Origin: Henricia sp. BOLD:AAB3569
Taxonomy: Eukaryota > Echinodermata > Asteroidea > Spinulosida > Echinasteridae
Reading direction: 5' to 3'
NCBI GenBank assembly: GCA_037783545.1
Contig: JBBELK010000111.1
Span: forward strand, 558,001 to 622,000
Length of the DNA stretch: 64,000 bases
The notes under the pieces were generated by a model. That model did not search any database. It saw only the letters and a program-made list of their open reading frames with translations, and was not told the DNA's origin. Below are positions 21,703 to 32,961 of the stretch, one piece after another. Position 1 is the first letter of the stretch. Every line of letters begins with the position of its first letter. The translations under genes were made by a program, and so were the position numbers.

Positions 21703-23357
21703 ACTCTCTAAAGGTATTTTTCCTGACAAGCTAAAGATTGCGAGGGTAACCCCTATTTTCAAAGCCGGTGATCAGAGTGAATTAAGTAATTATAGACCAA
21801 TTTCTGTACTATCGTGTTTTTCAAAAATACTTGAGAGATTAGTGTATACAAGAACCACTTCCTTTCTCAGTAAATTCAATATTTTATATGATGGTCAATA
21901 TGGTTTTAGAAGTAATCATTCCACTGACATGGCCGTAATCAACATGGTTTCTAAAATTAGTAAGGGATTTGAAGACAAGGCTATTTCTGTTGGTATATTT
22001 TTGGACCTATCTAAGGCTTTTGATACGATCAATCACAAAATTGTGCTTGATAAATTATGTCATTATGGAATTAGGGGAAATGTACTGGAATGGTTTTGTA
22101 GTTACATGTACCTCAAAGATAGAAAGCAATACACAAAGTTTAATTCAAGTAACTCGAGTATAAATGGCATTACATGTGGAGTTCCTCAAGGGTCTCTCCT
22201 TGGACCCTTATTATTTTCTCTTTATATTAACGATATATGTAACTCATCATCTGTTTGATCGTTAATCTTGTTTGCAGATGACACTAACATTTTTTATTGT
22301 AATAATAACAAGAGTCTTAATGACATCACACACGTAGTTAACAAAGAGCTGGGTAATGTTTTGATCTGGTTTCAAGCCAATCGACTTTCTATCAACCAAA
22401 GCAAGAGTAAGTGTATTACTCGTACACTTTAACTACTGTAGGACACTTGTAGGATTACCTCACTATGATTTTGCTTGACAAAATGCCAATTTTTCTTACA
22501 AATACTATGAACCGCAAATCCAAACACAATTACATGTATATAGTGAAATATTTATTTAAAAACTCGAACACTTTAAACAGCTAGAATCCCCCCTTCCACA
22601 TTTTTTTAGTTTTTCTGTTTATCATGGAGGTGTATGTGTCTACAACACCGTCACAACTTGTTTTTCACAAAAAATCGACAGGCTTTTGCTTAAAACGTAA
22701 AGCAGTTCCGACCCTCTTCACCCAAATTCTGAAACGCTCGAGGTCATTCGGCTTGTTTATCAACAGGGTTTTGACGTCATCCTGAGAAACATACAAAACG
22801 GTCTGTGCAGTATTGAATGGAAAATACACGAAGTGAATGTTTATCATGCCTGTTTTGTCCTTGTAATTCAAAATACAAACGTGAAAAACACTTCATGTAA
22901 TATGACAACAATCTACTATTACCTGTTTTGTGAAAAAAACGATGAAATTGTGGCTCTCAGTGAAGCTCTTTTGAAGTAAATACTGGTGCATTGCGACGCC
23001 GAGGAGGTTTTGTCACGGCCGGGAACGAACGGCATTCACAGCGGGTCTGTATACAGCATGGTGCGGGCGTACGTACGCGTAGACCCCACGTGTTTGAACA
23101 TCGGCCGTACAAGTTATAGAATGAGCGACTCATTTTTCTCTCGCTTGGTAATAGAAAAGAAAATCTTTCTGCTCTTTGTTTTTTATAGTGTCTGGTAAAA
23201 CATACAATCACGCAGCTACTGGGCATATCTCTGGCTTTTTAGACCAACAAAATTCTTCAAAAAACACCATCTAACAGAGACGGTTTTCCAGGTTTTTTGC
23301 GTGTAAACGTATGGAGCTAACAATCGTGTTGACTTCTCTTTCTCAGGATTGCGTCAC
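20963..23357. repeat. Inverted repeat pair, arms about 0.53-0.55 kb
   Basis: The block 20963-21494 reappears reverse-complemented at 22803-23357, for example AATGAGTCGCTCATTCTATA at 21186 versus TATAGAATGAGCGACTCATT near 23115. The arms differ by scattered changes and small indels. The spacer holds the ORF1 duplicate and the reverse-transcriptase fragment. No known terminal motif was recognised. Confidence 0.85.
21703..22425 (+). pseudogene. LINE reverse transcriptase fragment
   Basis: A reverse transcriptase core lacking both ends. It reads LSKGIFPDKLKIARVTPIFK, SNYRPISVLS, YDGQYGFRSNHSTD, the first catalytic block FLDLSKAFDTINH, CGVPQGSLLGPLLFSLYIND and then, after one in-frame TGA (22257), LILFADDTNIFY with the second catalytic box. 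The words suit the jockey/CR1 group but differ clearly from the 13-16 kb LINE. The 5' edge is fused to a copy of ORF1 sequence and the 3' edge stops near 22425. Confidence 0.8.
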
Positions 23358-23640
23358 GGGGTCACGCGCATATCATGAATACCTAATAAGCGTTTCAGAA
23401 ATCGAGAAAATCTCATTTTCGAAAAGCGCACTTTTTCTTGCAATTTATCCACTTAAAACCGACAATTAAAAAATAATAAAAATCCACGTCGGCAAGAGGG
23501 ATGTTTGGACTATCGAAAAAAGCCTAAATGCTGGATTTTCGTCAAGGGGGATTCTTCCTCTTTAACTACTGTGTGACACTTGTAGAATTAGCTCACTATG
23601 ATTTTACATACAAATAATATGAACCGCAAATACAAGGCAG
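22428..23640 (+). repeat. Short direct repeat flanking the inverted arm
   Basis: TTTAACTACTGT(A/G)...GACACTTGTAG followed by TCACTATGATTTT and ATGAACCGCAAAT occurs at about 22428-22530 and again at about 23563-23640, on either side of the second inverted arm. It may mark the edges of one inserted unit. Confidence 0.5.
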
Positions 23641-25904
23641 CCAGTGCACCACTTTAATTTATTACTACAGACCCAGGTATGCATACTGTACATGTTCGAT
23701 CTGTATACAATGAATGGGCTTTACAACAGCAAATACCTTCGAGATAACGTAATGCACCTATCAATTGTTTTTGTGTTTGCAACTTCCACTGAGTTATTAG
23801 GTGACATTATACACCAAGCCTTCGACTGGAAACCCGCACATGAGCTTGGCAGATGTGGACGACTTTGGGGCAGACATGCACACGATCATGTGATAGTGCA
23901 AAAACAACGCTCTGGTTGAAGTTGGTGTTACACGGTGTAAGCTACTCGAACGCCACTATTGCTTTATCAAGACTGCTCATTGCTCACATAACATGTGCTG
24001 TGGTGAAGGTAGTATAACAAACTTAGGCAAGGCACTATTTGGCTTAGAGTAATGTAAGATTGGTGATGGTTGCTTCATAATAATTGTGTGTAGGTCAGTG
24101 ACATGGCTTCACAAAGGGAATGTACAAACATGTCCTTATGATTTTGAGATTTTTAGGAAAGAAAACCATGTACTGTAATTTGGACGGTGCCCGAGTAATT
24201 TGAAAACTGTGGGCATTTGTCCGTATTTATTTTATGGAATCCTGCTTACATTAAGACTACACCATTTCCAATTTACTTTGCTCCCAAACAACTCCATTTA
24301 GACTAACTATATACGGTAAAAAATACTATGACCAAAAGATCCAGGAGACAGATGAGGCATATTATATTGATTAGTAATGTGTACACTTCTTGTGGTACGG
24401 TAAAAAATACTATGACTAAAAGATCCAGGAGACAGATGAGGCATATTATATTGATTAGTAATGGGTACACTTCTTGTGGTAAGGTTGGTTTATCACTGGC
24501 TTGTTATCCCATCTGGCTTGTTACCCCTAATTTATAGAAAGACCCAATAACAAATTTGTATTTAGTGAGCCTTGTACCTCAAATACTCATCATGTAGCAA
24601 AAATACAGATATGTAATTCATTGTCCATTCCAAAAACTTGATTTTTTTTTTTAAATTTATTTTAATTATTTATTTTATTTATTTTTTGTGGATGGAAGAT
24701 ATAGCAACCACGATTTTGTTTTTCGTGAGTTGACAAGAAAAAACTTACTCGAAGTATTGATACATGTAGCAATGGTAACAAACACCACATGAATTTATTT
24801 CCGTCCAAAATGGTATTGCCTGTTGGAAATTCACAGCCGAAGGTGGTTTTCTAAAAAAAATTCTGGGAACGGGACATTTTTACCATTTAATTGTACACAA
24901 AATGAATATATATATATTTTGAAGCTGTTGTGAAACATTGATGCACGTATGTAGCTAACATTTCTTGAGGCTAGTTTACAAATATTCTTCATTAGATATG
25001 TTACTCTTATTACACAAATCTGTAAAAAGTTTTATCTTGCAAATGATACATAGGGCTTTTAAGTGCATTGTTAGTACATTACATAACTTTTACATGTCGA
25101 TGTGTAATGTTTATTACAAGTTTCAACATGTACATCTTGATCAGGGGGCAGACATTCACTGCAGGGGTTAGCAGTTCGGAACTTTTACTGGATTGAGCGT
25201 AAACGCTCCATTGAGCGATTTAGCCTAATGGAGCTGCGCGGTTGTTTAAGCAGCTAGGTTCAATCGCTCGATCATGCTGCGGAAAGAGGCTATATCCCAT
25301 TTGGGCGTTGGTGGGAGCAGCTCATTTCTAAAGACGATTGAGCACGGTGATGGCTATGAAATTTCCATTCACAGTACAGTAACATCCATCAGCATATGAG
25401 CTTCATGATTTTAAAGCATAATGTAGACATTTGTCTCACTAAAAAACAGCCATTAACTTATTTAGTACAAATGACCCAAATAATTGAAAAAAAAATTCAA
25501 CCGATGCCGCAAAATTCCTCTGAGTGTTCCCTAACATGGCGCTCTCAATGCTGATTGGCTGAAATGTTGAGAACTATGCCACGGTGGCTTGTGGTAAACA
25601 TTTGTACGCACGCGCCGTGATACAGGACACAACGCGATAGGTATGATTTTATTAACGTGAAATGTCTATTACAGGCTCTCATGCATGATGTCACGTCAAC
25701 CTGAAGCAAACGGCGATGCCTTCACATTCCGGCTAATTTCTCGTAAATTAGTGATCCTTTTCCATATTTTAGTTTTGAAATTTATAAAGGTACTTTATTT
25801 TATTTTCATGCAAAGTGCAGCAGGTTATTTATTGCGCCAAGAGAACGGAAATCAAAGTGGCCACGTTAAGGGAAACACAACTATCATTCGCCAACAATTC
25901 CCAG
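23358..25904. other. Intergenic, AT-rich
   Basis: No gene recognised. Contents noted: a tandem duplication (24315-24482), a stray MITE end at 24523-24546 (CCCCTAATTTATAGAAAGAC, matching the right end of the 41643-41884 element), a T-rich stretch at 24640-24690, and short GAGCG palindromes near 25200-25270. Confidence 0.5.
24315..24482. repeat. Tandem duplication, 2 x 84 bp
   Basis: GGTAAAAAATACTATGACCA...TAATGTGTACACTTCTTGTG is followed immediately by a second copy at 24399 that differs at only a couple of positions. It is a recent duplication. Confidence 0.9.
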
Positions 25905-26455
25905 GAGAAAATTCCAGTTGAAACCAGTTGACTCGATCAACTGGTTTTAACTGGTTTTAACTGGGTTTAACTGGTTTTAACTGGAATCAACTGGTGTCCA
26001 ACTGGTACCCGTTGGGTCCAACTGGTATTTTAACTGGAATAAAAAAACCAGTTGAAATAACCAACTGCTAACTGGTATGTTTTGTGTTATCAACAGAAAC
26101 CAGTTGAAACCTGTTAGAATAACCAGTTGCCAACTGGTGGCCAACTGGTACCCGTTGGATCCAGTTGAAACCTGTTAAAATAACCAGTTGCCAACTGGTG
26201 GCCAACTGGTACCCGTTGGATCCAATTGGTATCAACTGGTAGCTCAACTGGAATCGACCGAAACCAGTTGAGCCAACTGGTAATTTTGTTTTGCCAACAG
26301 CAACCAGTTGAAAACCTGTTAGAATAAGCAGTTAATTGCCAACTGGTAATTTTTGTAATAGTGACAAATACCAGTTCATTTTGAAACCAGTTAAAACGGG
26401 TTGTTGCCAACTGGTAGTTATGTCAAAATGGAGGAATGCATGAAAACAGTTGGCA
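25905..26455. repeat. Degenerate CAACTGG/CCAGTTG cluster
   Basis: About 550 bp in which CAACTGG and its complement CCAGTTG recur dozens of times on both strands, spaced 10-30 bp apart, with fuller units such as CAACTGGTACCCGTTGGATC. It has no strict period. The motif contains an E-box (CANNTG) and a MYB-like core (YAACKG). The minus-strand ORF here is a by-product of the repeat. Confidence 0.8.
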
Positions 26456-26657
26456 AAATAAACCCCTCGAAATTAGTTAGAAAAATACAACAGCCAATTT
26501 AAAAAAATTCCCGTTAATTTATATTTGATATTTGTTTATTACTTAAATTTTAATAAGCAAGCTGATTATTTGTAGTTTTATTTCCCAGAAACGTGGCCCC
26601 ACCTCGTGTACCTGCACGTGCGTGACGTCATGCCACGGTTCATGCCACGTTGCATAC

Positions 26658-26741
26658 TAGACTGGTCCCCTGTCCATGTCCGTTACGCTGCTCTCATATG
26701 CCGACAAAGGGGAGTAAATATGAGGACAGGGAACCAGTCTA
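26658..26741. mobile_element. MITE copy 1 with 9-bp target duplication (MULE-like)
   Basis: 84 bp with ends TAGACTGGTCCCCTGTCC and GGACAGGGAACCAGTCTA, flanked by the perfect 9-bp direct repeat GTTGCATAC (26649-26657 and 26742-26750). Nine-bp duplications are characteristic of Mutator-like elements and possible for Merlin. It is non-coding. Related copies are at 32192 and 54421. Confidence 0.8.
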
Positions 26742-26866
26742 GTTGCATACCTGCATGCAGCGCGCGCGCCGGCCGTTATACTGTTCAAAAGAAAACACAA
26801 CACTGTCAGTAGGCCTATCTGCCTATGTAGGCTGTACTCCCAAAGTAGGCTTACGTTCGATTTTTA

Positions 26867-27085
26867 GAAGATAATGTCAGATCTGTTGTTGAAATCGATG
26901 ATATTAAGCGAATCCAACCTGAAAAGGTTTATGGTGAAGTGGTCACCCAGTGCAGTGCCAACGGCAACGACGGTCACGATGTCGACATGACCTGATGACA
27001 GTCATCATGACCATGAATGATGACAGTGAAAACTGATGAAGAACAATGAAGAAGAGCAGTTTTGAAAAGCGCAAATCCTCAAACT
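26867..27085 (+). other. Coding-like segment, unidentified
   Basis: The plus strand after a possible acceptor (CGATTTTTAG) reads DNVRSVVEIDDIKRIQPEKV and then YGEVVTQCSANGNDG, ending at a TGA near 26993. A donor-like CAG|GTAAAA lies at about 27089. The composition is strikingly protein-like against its surroundings, but no domain was recognised and no complete exon could be built. Confidence 0.3.
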
Positions 27086-27155
27086 TGCAGGTAAAAAGTA
27101 CAACTAGGGCCGGCTAGGCATACTCCTAGTCCTAGAACTTTTGCAGAAGCTTAAA

Positions 27156-27830
27156 GTCACTTCGCCCCATGCATTGTCAGTTCGCCCCATACCACTTAAT
27201 CTTCCTCATATATTGCATTGCCACTTCGCCCCCTCGCCTCTTCGCCCCCTCGCCTCTTCGCCCCCTCGCCTTTTTGCCCCTCGTCACTTCGCCCCATTAC
27301 CTCTTCGGCCCGTCGCCATTTTAAAATGGCTTAATTAGGCCTACAACTTTTTTATCATGTTTATCGGCAAAAATTTTAAAAACAAAAACATGATTCCTCG
27401 CAGTTGCAGCAGCTTGCAGGAAATTAAATATGCCGTTACCGTACGGTTACTGTAACTATAGCCACTGCGTAAAATATCTAGGCCTAATTTCCCTAAACAG
27501 TACATGCAGGGGGACACAACTTTACCGGAAGTTCCGGTTCTGTGATATCGAGCACGGTGAAAACAAACGCTGGCTCGCATGTTGCTCTATACGAGCAGAC
27601 GTTTGTTTTCACCGCACTCGAGGTCACAGAACTGGAACTTCCAGTAAAGTTTCGTCCCCCTATGCCTATTAAATTTAGGCAAAATAATGTAAAAAAATAG
27701 ACCTGTCGCTATCGTTCACGATAACATCAGTTACGGTCAGACAAAAATACTGATGGGGTGAAGTGGCGATGTGGTGAAGTGACCATGGGGCAATGACGTA
27801 TGTGGCGAAGTGGAAACGGGGCGAAGTGAC
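27156..27830. repeat. Foldback element with CTTCGCCCC-rich ends
   Basis: The left arm has GTCACTTCGCCCC and a run of CTTCGCCCCCTCGCC units. The right end has GGGGCGAAGTGAC. The inner arms pair well: ACTTTACCGGAAGTTCCGGT with its mirror near 27630-27650, and CGGTGAAAACAAACG with CGTTTGTTTTCACCG around a short loop at 27570-27600. Confidence 0.75.
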
Positions 27831-27994
27831 CGACATCGCTCCTACTAATTGGAAGCTGGTGAGCCTCCTGGTCCTAGTCCTAGCGCTAATTTTTTAAAAA
27901 TAGGCCTAGCTCCATCGGCCGTTGATAGACAGAAAAATGCATCTAGAATTCCACTTTCTCAATCAAATTTCCCCTCAAAAAGCAACTCTAGCTG

Positions 27995-28546
27995 TTTATC
28001 ATCTCTCTGAAAAGCGGAAACGATTTTTGTTTTTTTTACCATAGAACCAACAAGTTGTTTTTAAACAATTTTTACCTACCGATAACGCTTTCTACCTAAT
28101 GGCTGCACGGTGTATCTTTGAATGAATCTGGCTACGTGCAAAGCATGCATAATATATGCGCAAATGACGTACATGTACATGTAATGCCGCTCAGTGGAGG
28201 AATTTGTTTGTTTTTTTCGCCACCGTCCACCGTGTGATCATAGAGTACATGTACACGTCGCATATGAGCATGAAAAGACTCAGTGTGTACATGTACTCCC
28301 ACCAACACGGTGCCGATGGCACGCTAAAAAAAAAGAAACAAATTCCTCACTTGTCCTAAAATGGTACGGTCACTTAGCGTCATTACCGGTACGTAATTTG
28401 CATGCGTGCTTTGCTCGTCGCCAGATTCATTCAAACATACACCGTGCATTGGGGTAGAAAGCGTTATCGGTGAGTAAAAATCATTAAAAAAAACTTGTTG
28501 GTTCTATGGTAAAAAAAACATTATCCTTTTCAGAGAGATGATGAAT
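27995..28546. repeat. Foldback element, about 550 bp
   Basis: TTTATCATCTCTCTGAAAAG returns as CTTTTCAGAGAGATGATGAA near 28530-28546. Further pairs are ACCATAGAACCAACAAG with CTTGTTGGTTCTATGGT, and GATAACGCTTTCTACC with its mirror at about 28453. No target duplication was identified. Confidence 0.75.
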
Positions 28547-30024
28547 AGAAAACACTCTCAAAGCCACAAGTTTTTGTTTGCTTCCTGATGGTTGCAGACA
28601 CTGTATGACCCTATTGTTTTACTGTTTTATTAGTTACAAAACAACATCTGAATGAGCAGCTTGCTTCTGGTGGATGAGTAAGGATTCGAAAGATCTATGA
28701 CACGAGCGTTGAGGAAACAACAGATGACGAACCTGATGGGGAACTTGCTAGTCTCTTTTGATTGAAAAGGTAAAGCTGGATGACAGTGTTAACTAATGAA
28801 CAAGATTGTCAGGTGTTATGAAGCATAAGTATTAACATCAGATTTGATAGAAAAAACTCATATAGGAGTGAACAAGTAATTAAACACTTTGTTCAGCCAT
28901 AACACGAGGACTGAAAACAAAGCAATGGTAAACTTCTCAGTTTTTTCCTAAATGGTGAAGTAATCTGTGTCAACATATCAAATAAATTGTTAAAAAACAT
29001 ATATTGTATTAAAAAAAGTCTTAATGCAACTGCCCGTGAAACACTGTCATGCTTAAAAACAGTACCGGTACCCATGTACAGTTTCATTCTTCACTCCACA
29101 GCTAGCATTGGAAATTGTTATCGATGCTTGCTGAACATATGTTAAGCAGATGCAAAGTACCTTGATACATTTAGGGTTTAATTAAATTTTATCCTGAAAA
29201 TTCCTGCATGTATTTCTACCTGGTGGCACAAGTGTGAATTAACCAAAATAAAAACTACATGTGAATGAATTATAAAGATGCAGGTAAGGTTTAAAAAAGG
29301 TAAAGAGGTATTTAGACCTAAAGTTCCAATATTTTAAAACATTTAATGAGTTGTTGATCTTTACATTCTTTCTCAAGATCAATTTGTAAACCGCCTGATG
29401 ACCCAGTTTCCGGATGACCCAGTTAAAAGAAAAGAGGAAGAGGCCAAGAAATTGCAGGACGTTGTTAGATCCCAGCAGCGGTCTGTTATTAACTCCAGTG
29501 TTAAATCTGGAACTGACTGAATGCAGGGTAAATCAAAAAAGTGACCAGGGTTTTTTCTTTCTACACAAATTACCGTTACCAAGGGTTTTCGTCAGTCATC
29601 TCAATTATTTCACCTCAGATGCCGATATAATCCTAAAAGAGATATACAGTAGGTTCCATCTGTATCTGAGCTCTATATTACCAGTTAACATTTGTGTCAA
29701 AAACATTCGCAACGTTTTATGAGTTAGAAGCGACCGGGAACTCCACACATTTGTGCATGTGACAAAGAAAGTGAGCGCTTCTGCGACTTGTACTACATTT
29801 GTGTCCCATCATGCACTACTCCGTGTACTACTCGCAGTGAACTGTGGGGGAACCGTTAAGGCAGGTATTATTAATATAGTTGTTTAAAGTCCAAAAAGTA
29901 GAAAAAAAGGTCCTTAAAGGCCCTATGTATCATTTGCAAGATGAAACTTTTTACAGATTCGTGGAATAAGAGTGTAACATATCGAATGATAAATGTTGGT
30001 AAACTACCCTGAAGAAATTTTAGC
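28547..30024. other. Intergenic, with one candidate terminal exon
   Basis: Mostly featureless. A faint coding-like patch at 28636-28750 (EETTDDEPDGELASLF) contains stops. A better candidate, at 29378-29520, is listed separately. A weakly conserved repeat at 29725-29835 also resembles 39179-39300. Confidence 0.4.
29378..29520 (+). other. Candidate terminal exon, unidentified
   Basis: After an acceptor-like TTCTTTCTCAAG the plus strand reads FVNRLMTQFPDDPVKRKEEE and then AKKLQDVVRSQQRSVINSSV before a TGA at 29518. This is 46 codons with a charged, helix-like composition, typical of a protein C-terminus. No upstream exon in phase was found. It could also be a relic. Confidence 0.35.
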
Positions 30025-30350
30025 TACCGTAATTTTCGGAATATAAGCCGCCCGGGGTATAAGCCGCGACGCCCGAAAATCCCAGAAGCAAGATTCACCG
30101 TCGGCGTATAAGCCGCCCGGCTTATTAGCCGCACCATTTTGTCGGCCACAGATCGATCACAAGGAACTGCCGCCGTAAGTGCCTCACCGCGGCCACTTGC
30201 GCGCGACCACGCACTGCAGTAGTCACTCTCTCTGTCGGCACGGCATGTCGCCTCAAAGAGAGCTTTGTGGTCCAGGTTGTTTTCATGACGGCACACCCAA
30301 GAGAGAACCTTATTGAAATCAAGAAGTGGCTTTATCGGAAAAGGCGTTAC
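30025..30350. mobile_element. MITE-like element with ATAAGCCGC ends
   Basis: It begins ACCGTAATTTTCGGAATATA followed by AGCCGCCCGGGGTATAAGCCGC and ends with a loosely inverted counterpart (GTGGCTTTATCGGAAAAGGC, then GTTAC). TATAAGCCGC-bearing ends of this kind are, from memory, widespread in animal genomes. There is no coding capacity. Confidence 0.45.
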
Positions 30351-30835
30351 ATGTTTATAATAAGTTATAGCAAGGTGCAATTAGGCACTCAAAGTAGGCT
30401 AATTTTGTTTCAGTTTGTTTTGTAAATAGATAAAGTACATGTAACTTGACATATTTTAAAAATGCCTTGGAATGTGCATAATAAGAAATCTCCAAAAAAT
30501 AAAGGAGAGTAGAAGACATCGATGACGAAGGCCGCAAGCCATCAAGATATTTGCTGGAATTTCCGATCGACGGCGGCCACACGGCAGTGCACCAGGCCGG
30601 TAGGCCATGCACAAACACGGTAAGTGAAAGCAGGGCTTCGTTCCAAATACGCGCACATTGTTAAACGTTTGCAACGTTCGCCAACAACATACCCAGCTTG
30701 TACGCATATGCACAAGATAAAAGAGCACTGTAACCAGAGGCGAACGTTGCCAACGTTCGCATGAGTGGAACGCAGCCCACGTGTACAAATTATATCAGCC
30801 GTGCGCAGCACGCTGGTATATTGTGATCGTCCGAT

Positions 30836-30900
30836 TTCTTTCTTTTTTTCTTTATAAATTCTTTCTTTCTTTCTTTCTTTCTAAATTCTTTCTTTCTTCG
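30836..30900. repeat. (TTTC)n microsatellite
   Basis: An impure TTTC/TTTCT run, interrupted by ATAAATTC twice. Confidence 0.85.
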
Positions 30901-30939
30901 GGCAAACGGTCACGTGACATCACATATCTGTTAATAACT

Positions 30940-31700
30940 GCCAAACGCCGTGGCCGATTTCAACCAGATTTGGACAGAGTCTTCCTTGACCGGAGTCCTA
31001 TCTTGGGTGACCACCACGTGAGGTCAATGGTCAACTACTGGTCACTACTGGTCATTTTCTTCAAAATTATAAAATGCTTCTTCTTCCACAGTCTTGACCC
31101 AATTAATGTCAAATGTGGTCAGTAACATCTTTGGACCAAGCTACATATGGGTTGTTCACAGAATTTGGCCATCGGCTACCTAATGGTCAGTACGGGTCAT
31201 TTTCTTTGGAATGACCCAAATGCTATATGTGCCAATATTTGCCCAAATCCTTTGTCGTTTTCAGCCAAATTTGGACAGGATCTTCGTTGATCCGAGTCCC
31301 ATCTTATACAAAATGCTTCTTAAGAGTTCTATAGGTCATTGGTCAGTCCAGTGGCCGAAATTTTCAACTTGGTCGTATGGCAACATGAAGGTCATTTTCG
31401 GGGTCAGCGAGGAAGCGCAATTTTTTTGAGGTGGTGGTCAGTGGTCAGCAGTGGCCGAAATTTTAAACTTCGTCCAAAATGGACTTTGGGTAGTATTTTT
31501 GGAATCTACGTTCAATGGCGAGCTCAAAAATACCAACCAACATCGACAAAACTGACCACTGGTCAATTTTGGCCGAAATTGTAAATTATTTCGAAACTGA
31601 CCAATGTTGGTATTTTTGGAATCTATGTTGAAAGGCGAAATCAATGGTACCCTACTGAAAGTGATTAGTCAATGGTGAGTCATCGTTGAAGGTCACTTTA
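30940..31700. repeat. Degenerate GGTCA-rich repeat
   Basis: Diverged units such as TTTCA(A/G)CCA(G/A)ATTTGGACAG and TGGTCA(G/C)TGGTCAG recur (30955, 31260, 31337, 31435, 31560, 31600). GGTCA is a nuclear-receptor half-site word, but the pattern looks like an eroded tandem repeat. Confidence 0.45.
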
Positions 31701-31760
31701 GAAGGTATCAGCGGTCGATCGACTTTAATACGTATCAACGCGCGTCACAACATTGATGAA

Positions 31761-31892
31761 GGGCGTGTTTGTTTCGGACGAATCCGCCGATCCCGAGATC
31801 TGTGCAGATGGTTGAGCTAGATTGAACTATGCATAGCGCTGAATCATCTGCGCAGATCGGGATCGGCAGATTCGTCCGAAACAAACACGCCC
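31761..31892. repeat. Hairpin, arms about 50 bp
   Basis: GGGCGTGTTTGTTTCGGACG followed by AATC(C)GCCGATC pairs with GATCGGCAGATTCGTC and CGAAACAAACACGCCC around a loop near 31810-31850. It may be a small MITE. Confidence 0.8.
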
Positions 31893-32191
31893 GAAGTGTT
31901 CTGATAAGCTGCGAGGCCGTGAATCAAAAATACATTAGACGCGTGGAAGCACACGTACGGGCATGCAGTGCATGTATGCACAGCACTGATGAAGTGTTCT
32001 AAGCTAGCTGCGAGGCCTTGAACAAACTCTAATTCTTTCGTTGTCTGTGGAATATGTGGAACGCGCGGAAACCAGTTTAAGTGTAGGCCCTGACTCGTTC
32101 TTTTTACGCAGAAAATTATGAAACATGTCGCACCGCATCGCAACCAGACTCCGCTGGCGCTGCACACGTGGTGACGCGCGCCGTGATATAC

Positions 32192-32292
32192 TACACTGGT
32201 TCCTCTGTCCACATATATATATATTTACTTCCCCTTCGTCGTATATGCATGAGCGAGAGCAGCGTAGCGCACATGGACAGGGGACCAGTCTA
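32192..32292. mobile_element. MITE copy 2 with 9-bp target duplication (MULE-like)
   Basis: 101 bp with ends TACACTGGTTCCTCTGTCC and GGACAGGGGACCAGTCTA, flanked by the perfect 9-bp repeat GTGATATAC (32183-32191 and 32293-32301). The interior has a short AT run and TTTACTTCCCCTTCGTCG, the same interior theme as the copies at 26658 and 54421. Confidence 0.8.
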
Positions 32293-32580
32293 GTGATATA
32301 CCGGCCGTACGTACGTACACTCCGTGAACACTTCGTGGTATTTTTGACAGCTCTTGATCTCAGGTTTGTGATAGTTTTTCTTGGGTTTCATGCTTAGTTT
32401 CACTCCGAAAATTAGCTGCATGGTCAATCGATTCCAGTGACCAATAGCATTAGGCCTAGATCCATTTTATTTTTCGCAGTGGCTTACGCCTATTGACCCC
32501 TTTCGAACACGTGCGAATATATATGCCATTTTGGGAGTCAAATAATACGGGCGTTCGAGATGCTTAAACACCAGGGGATG

Positions 32581-32961
32581 TCAGACAAGTCGACCGTTGA
32601 GACAACTCGACTTGAGACAAGTCGACCGTTGAGACAACTCGACCGCTGAGACATCTCGACCGTTGAGACAACTCGACTCGAGACAAGTCGACCGCTGAGA
32701 CAACTCAGCGGACACACTTAAATTTTGAAATTAAAATAACATATTTTTATTTTCAAACAATAAAAACATGTCGACCAGAACCGTGTCACTGAATGGGTAA
32801 GCACCATCACTCCCCCTTTTACTTGTCTCAACGGTCGACTTGTCTCAACGGTCGACTTGTCTTTCCATTTATCGCACATACGGTCGAGTTGTCTCAACGG
32901 TCGAGTTGTCTCAACGGTCGACTTGTTTCGAGTCGAGTTGTCTCAACGGTCGACTTGTCTG
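32581..32961. repeat. Foldback element of GTCGAC/GACAACTCGAC units
   Basis: The left arm carries repeated AAGTCGACCGTTGAGACAAC units. The right arm (32818-32961) carries their reverse complement (GTCTCAACGGTCGACTTGTC). The outer ends TCAGACAAGTCGACCG and CGGTCGACTTGTCTGA match exactly. An AT-rich spacer of about 110 bp separates the arms. Confidence 0.85.

Noticed and set aside
25170-25290. tRNA-like or SINE-like segment (GGTTCAATCGC resembles a B box)
   Set aside because: No A box at the right distance and no cloverleaf. The region is a set of short GAGCGATT inverted repeats.
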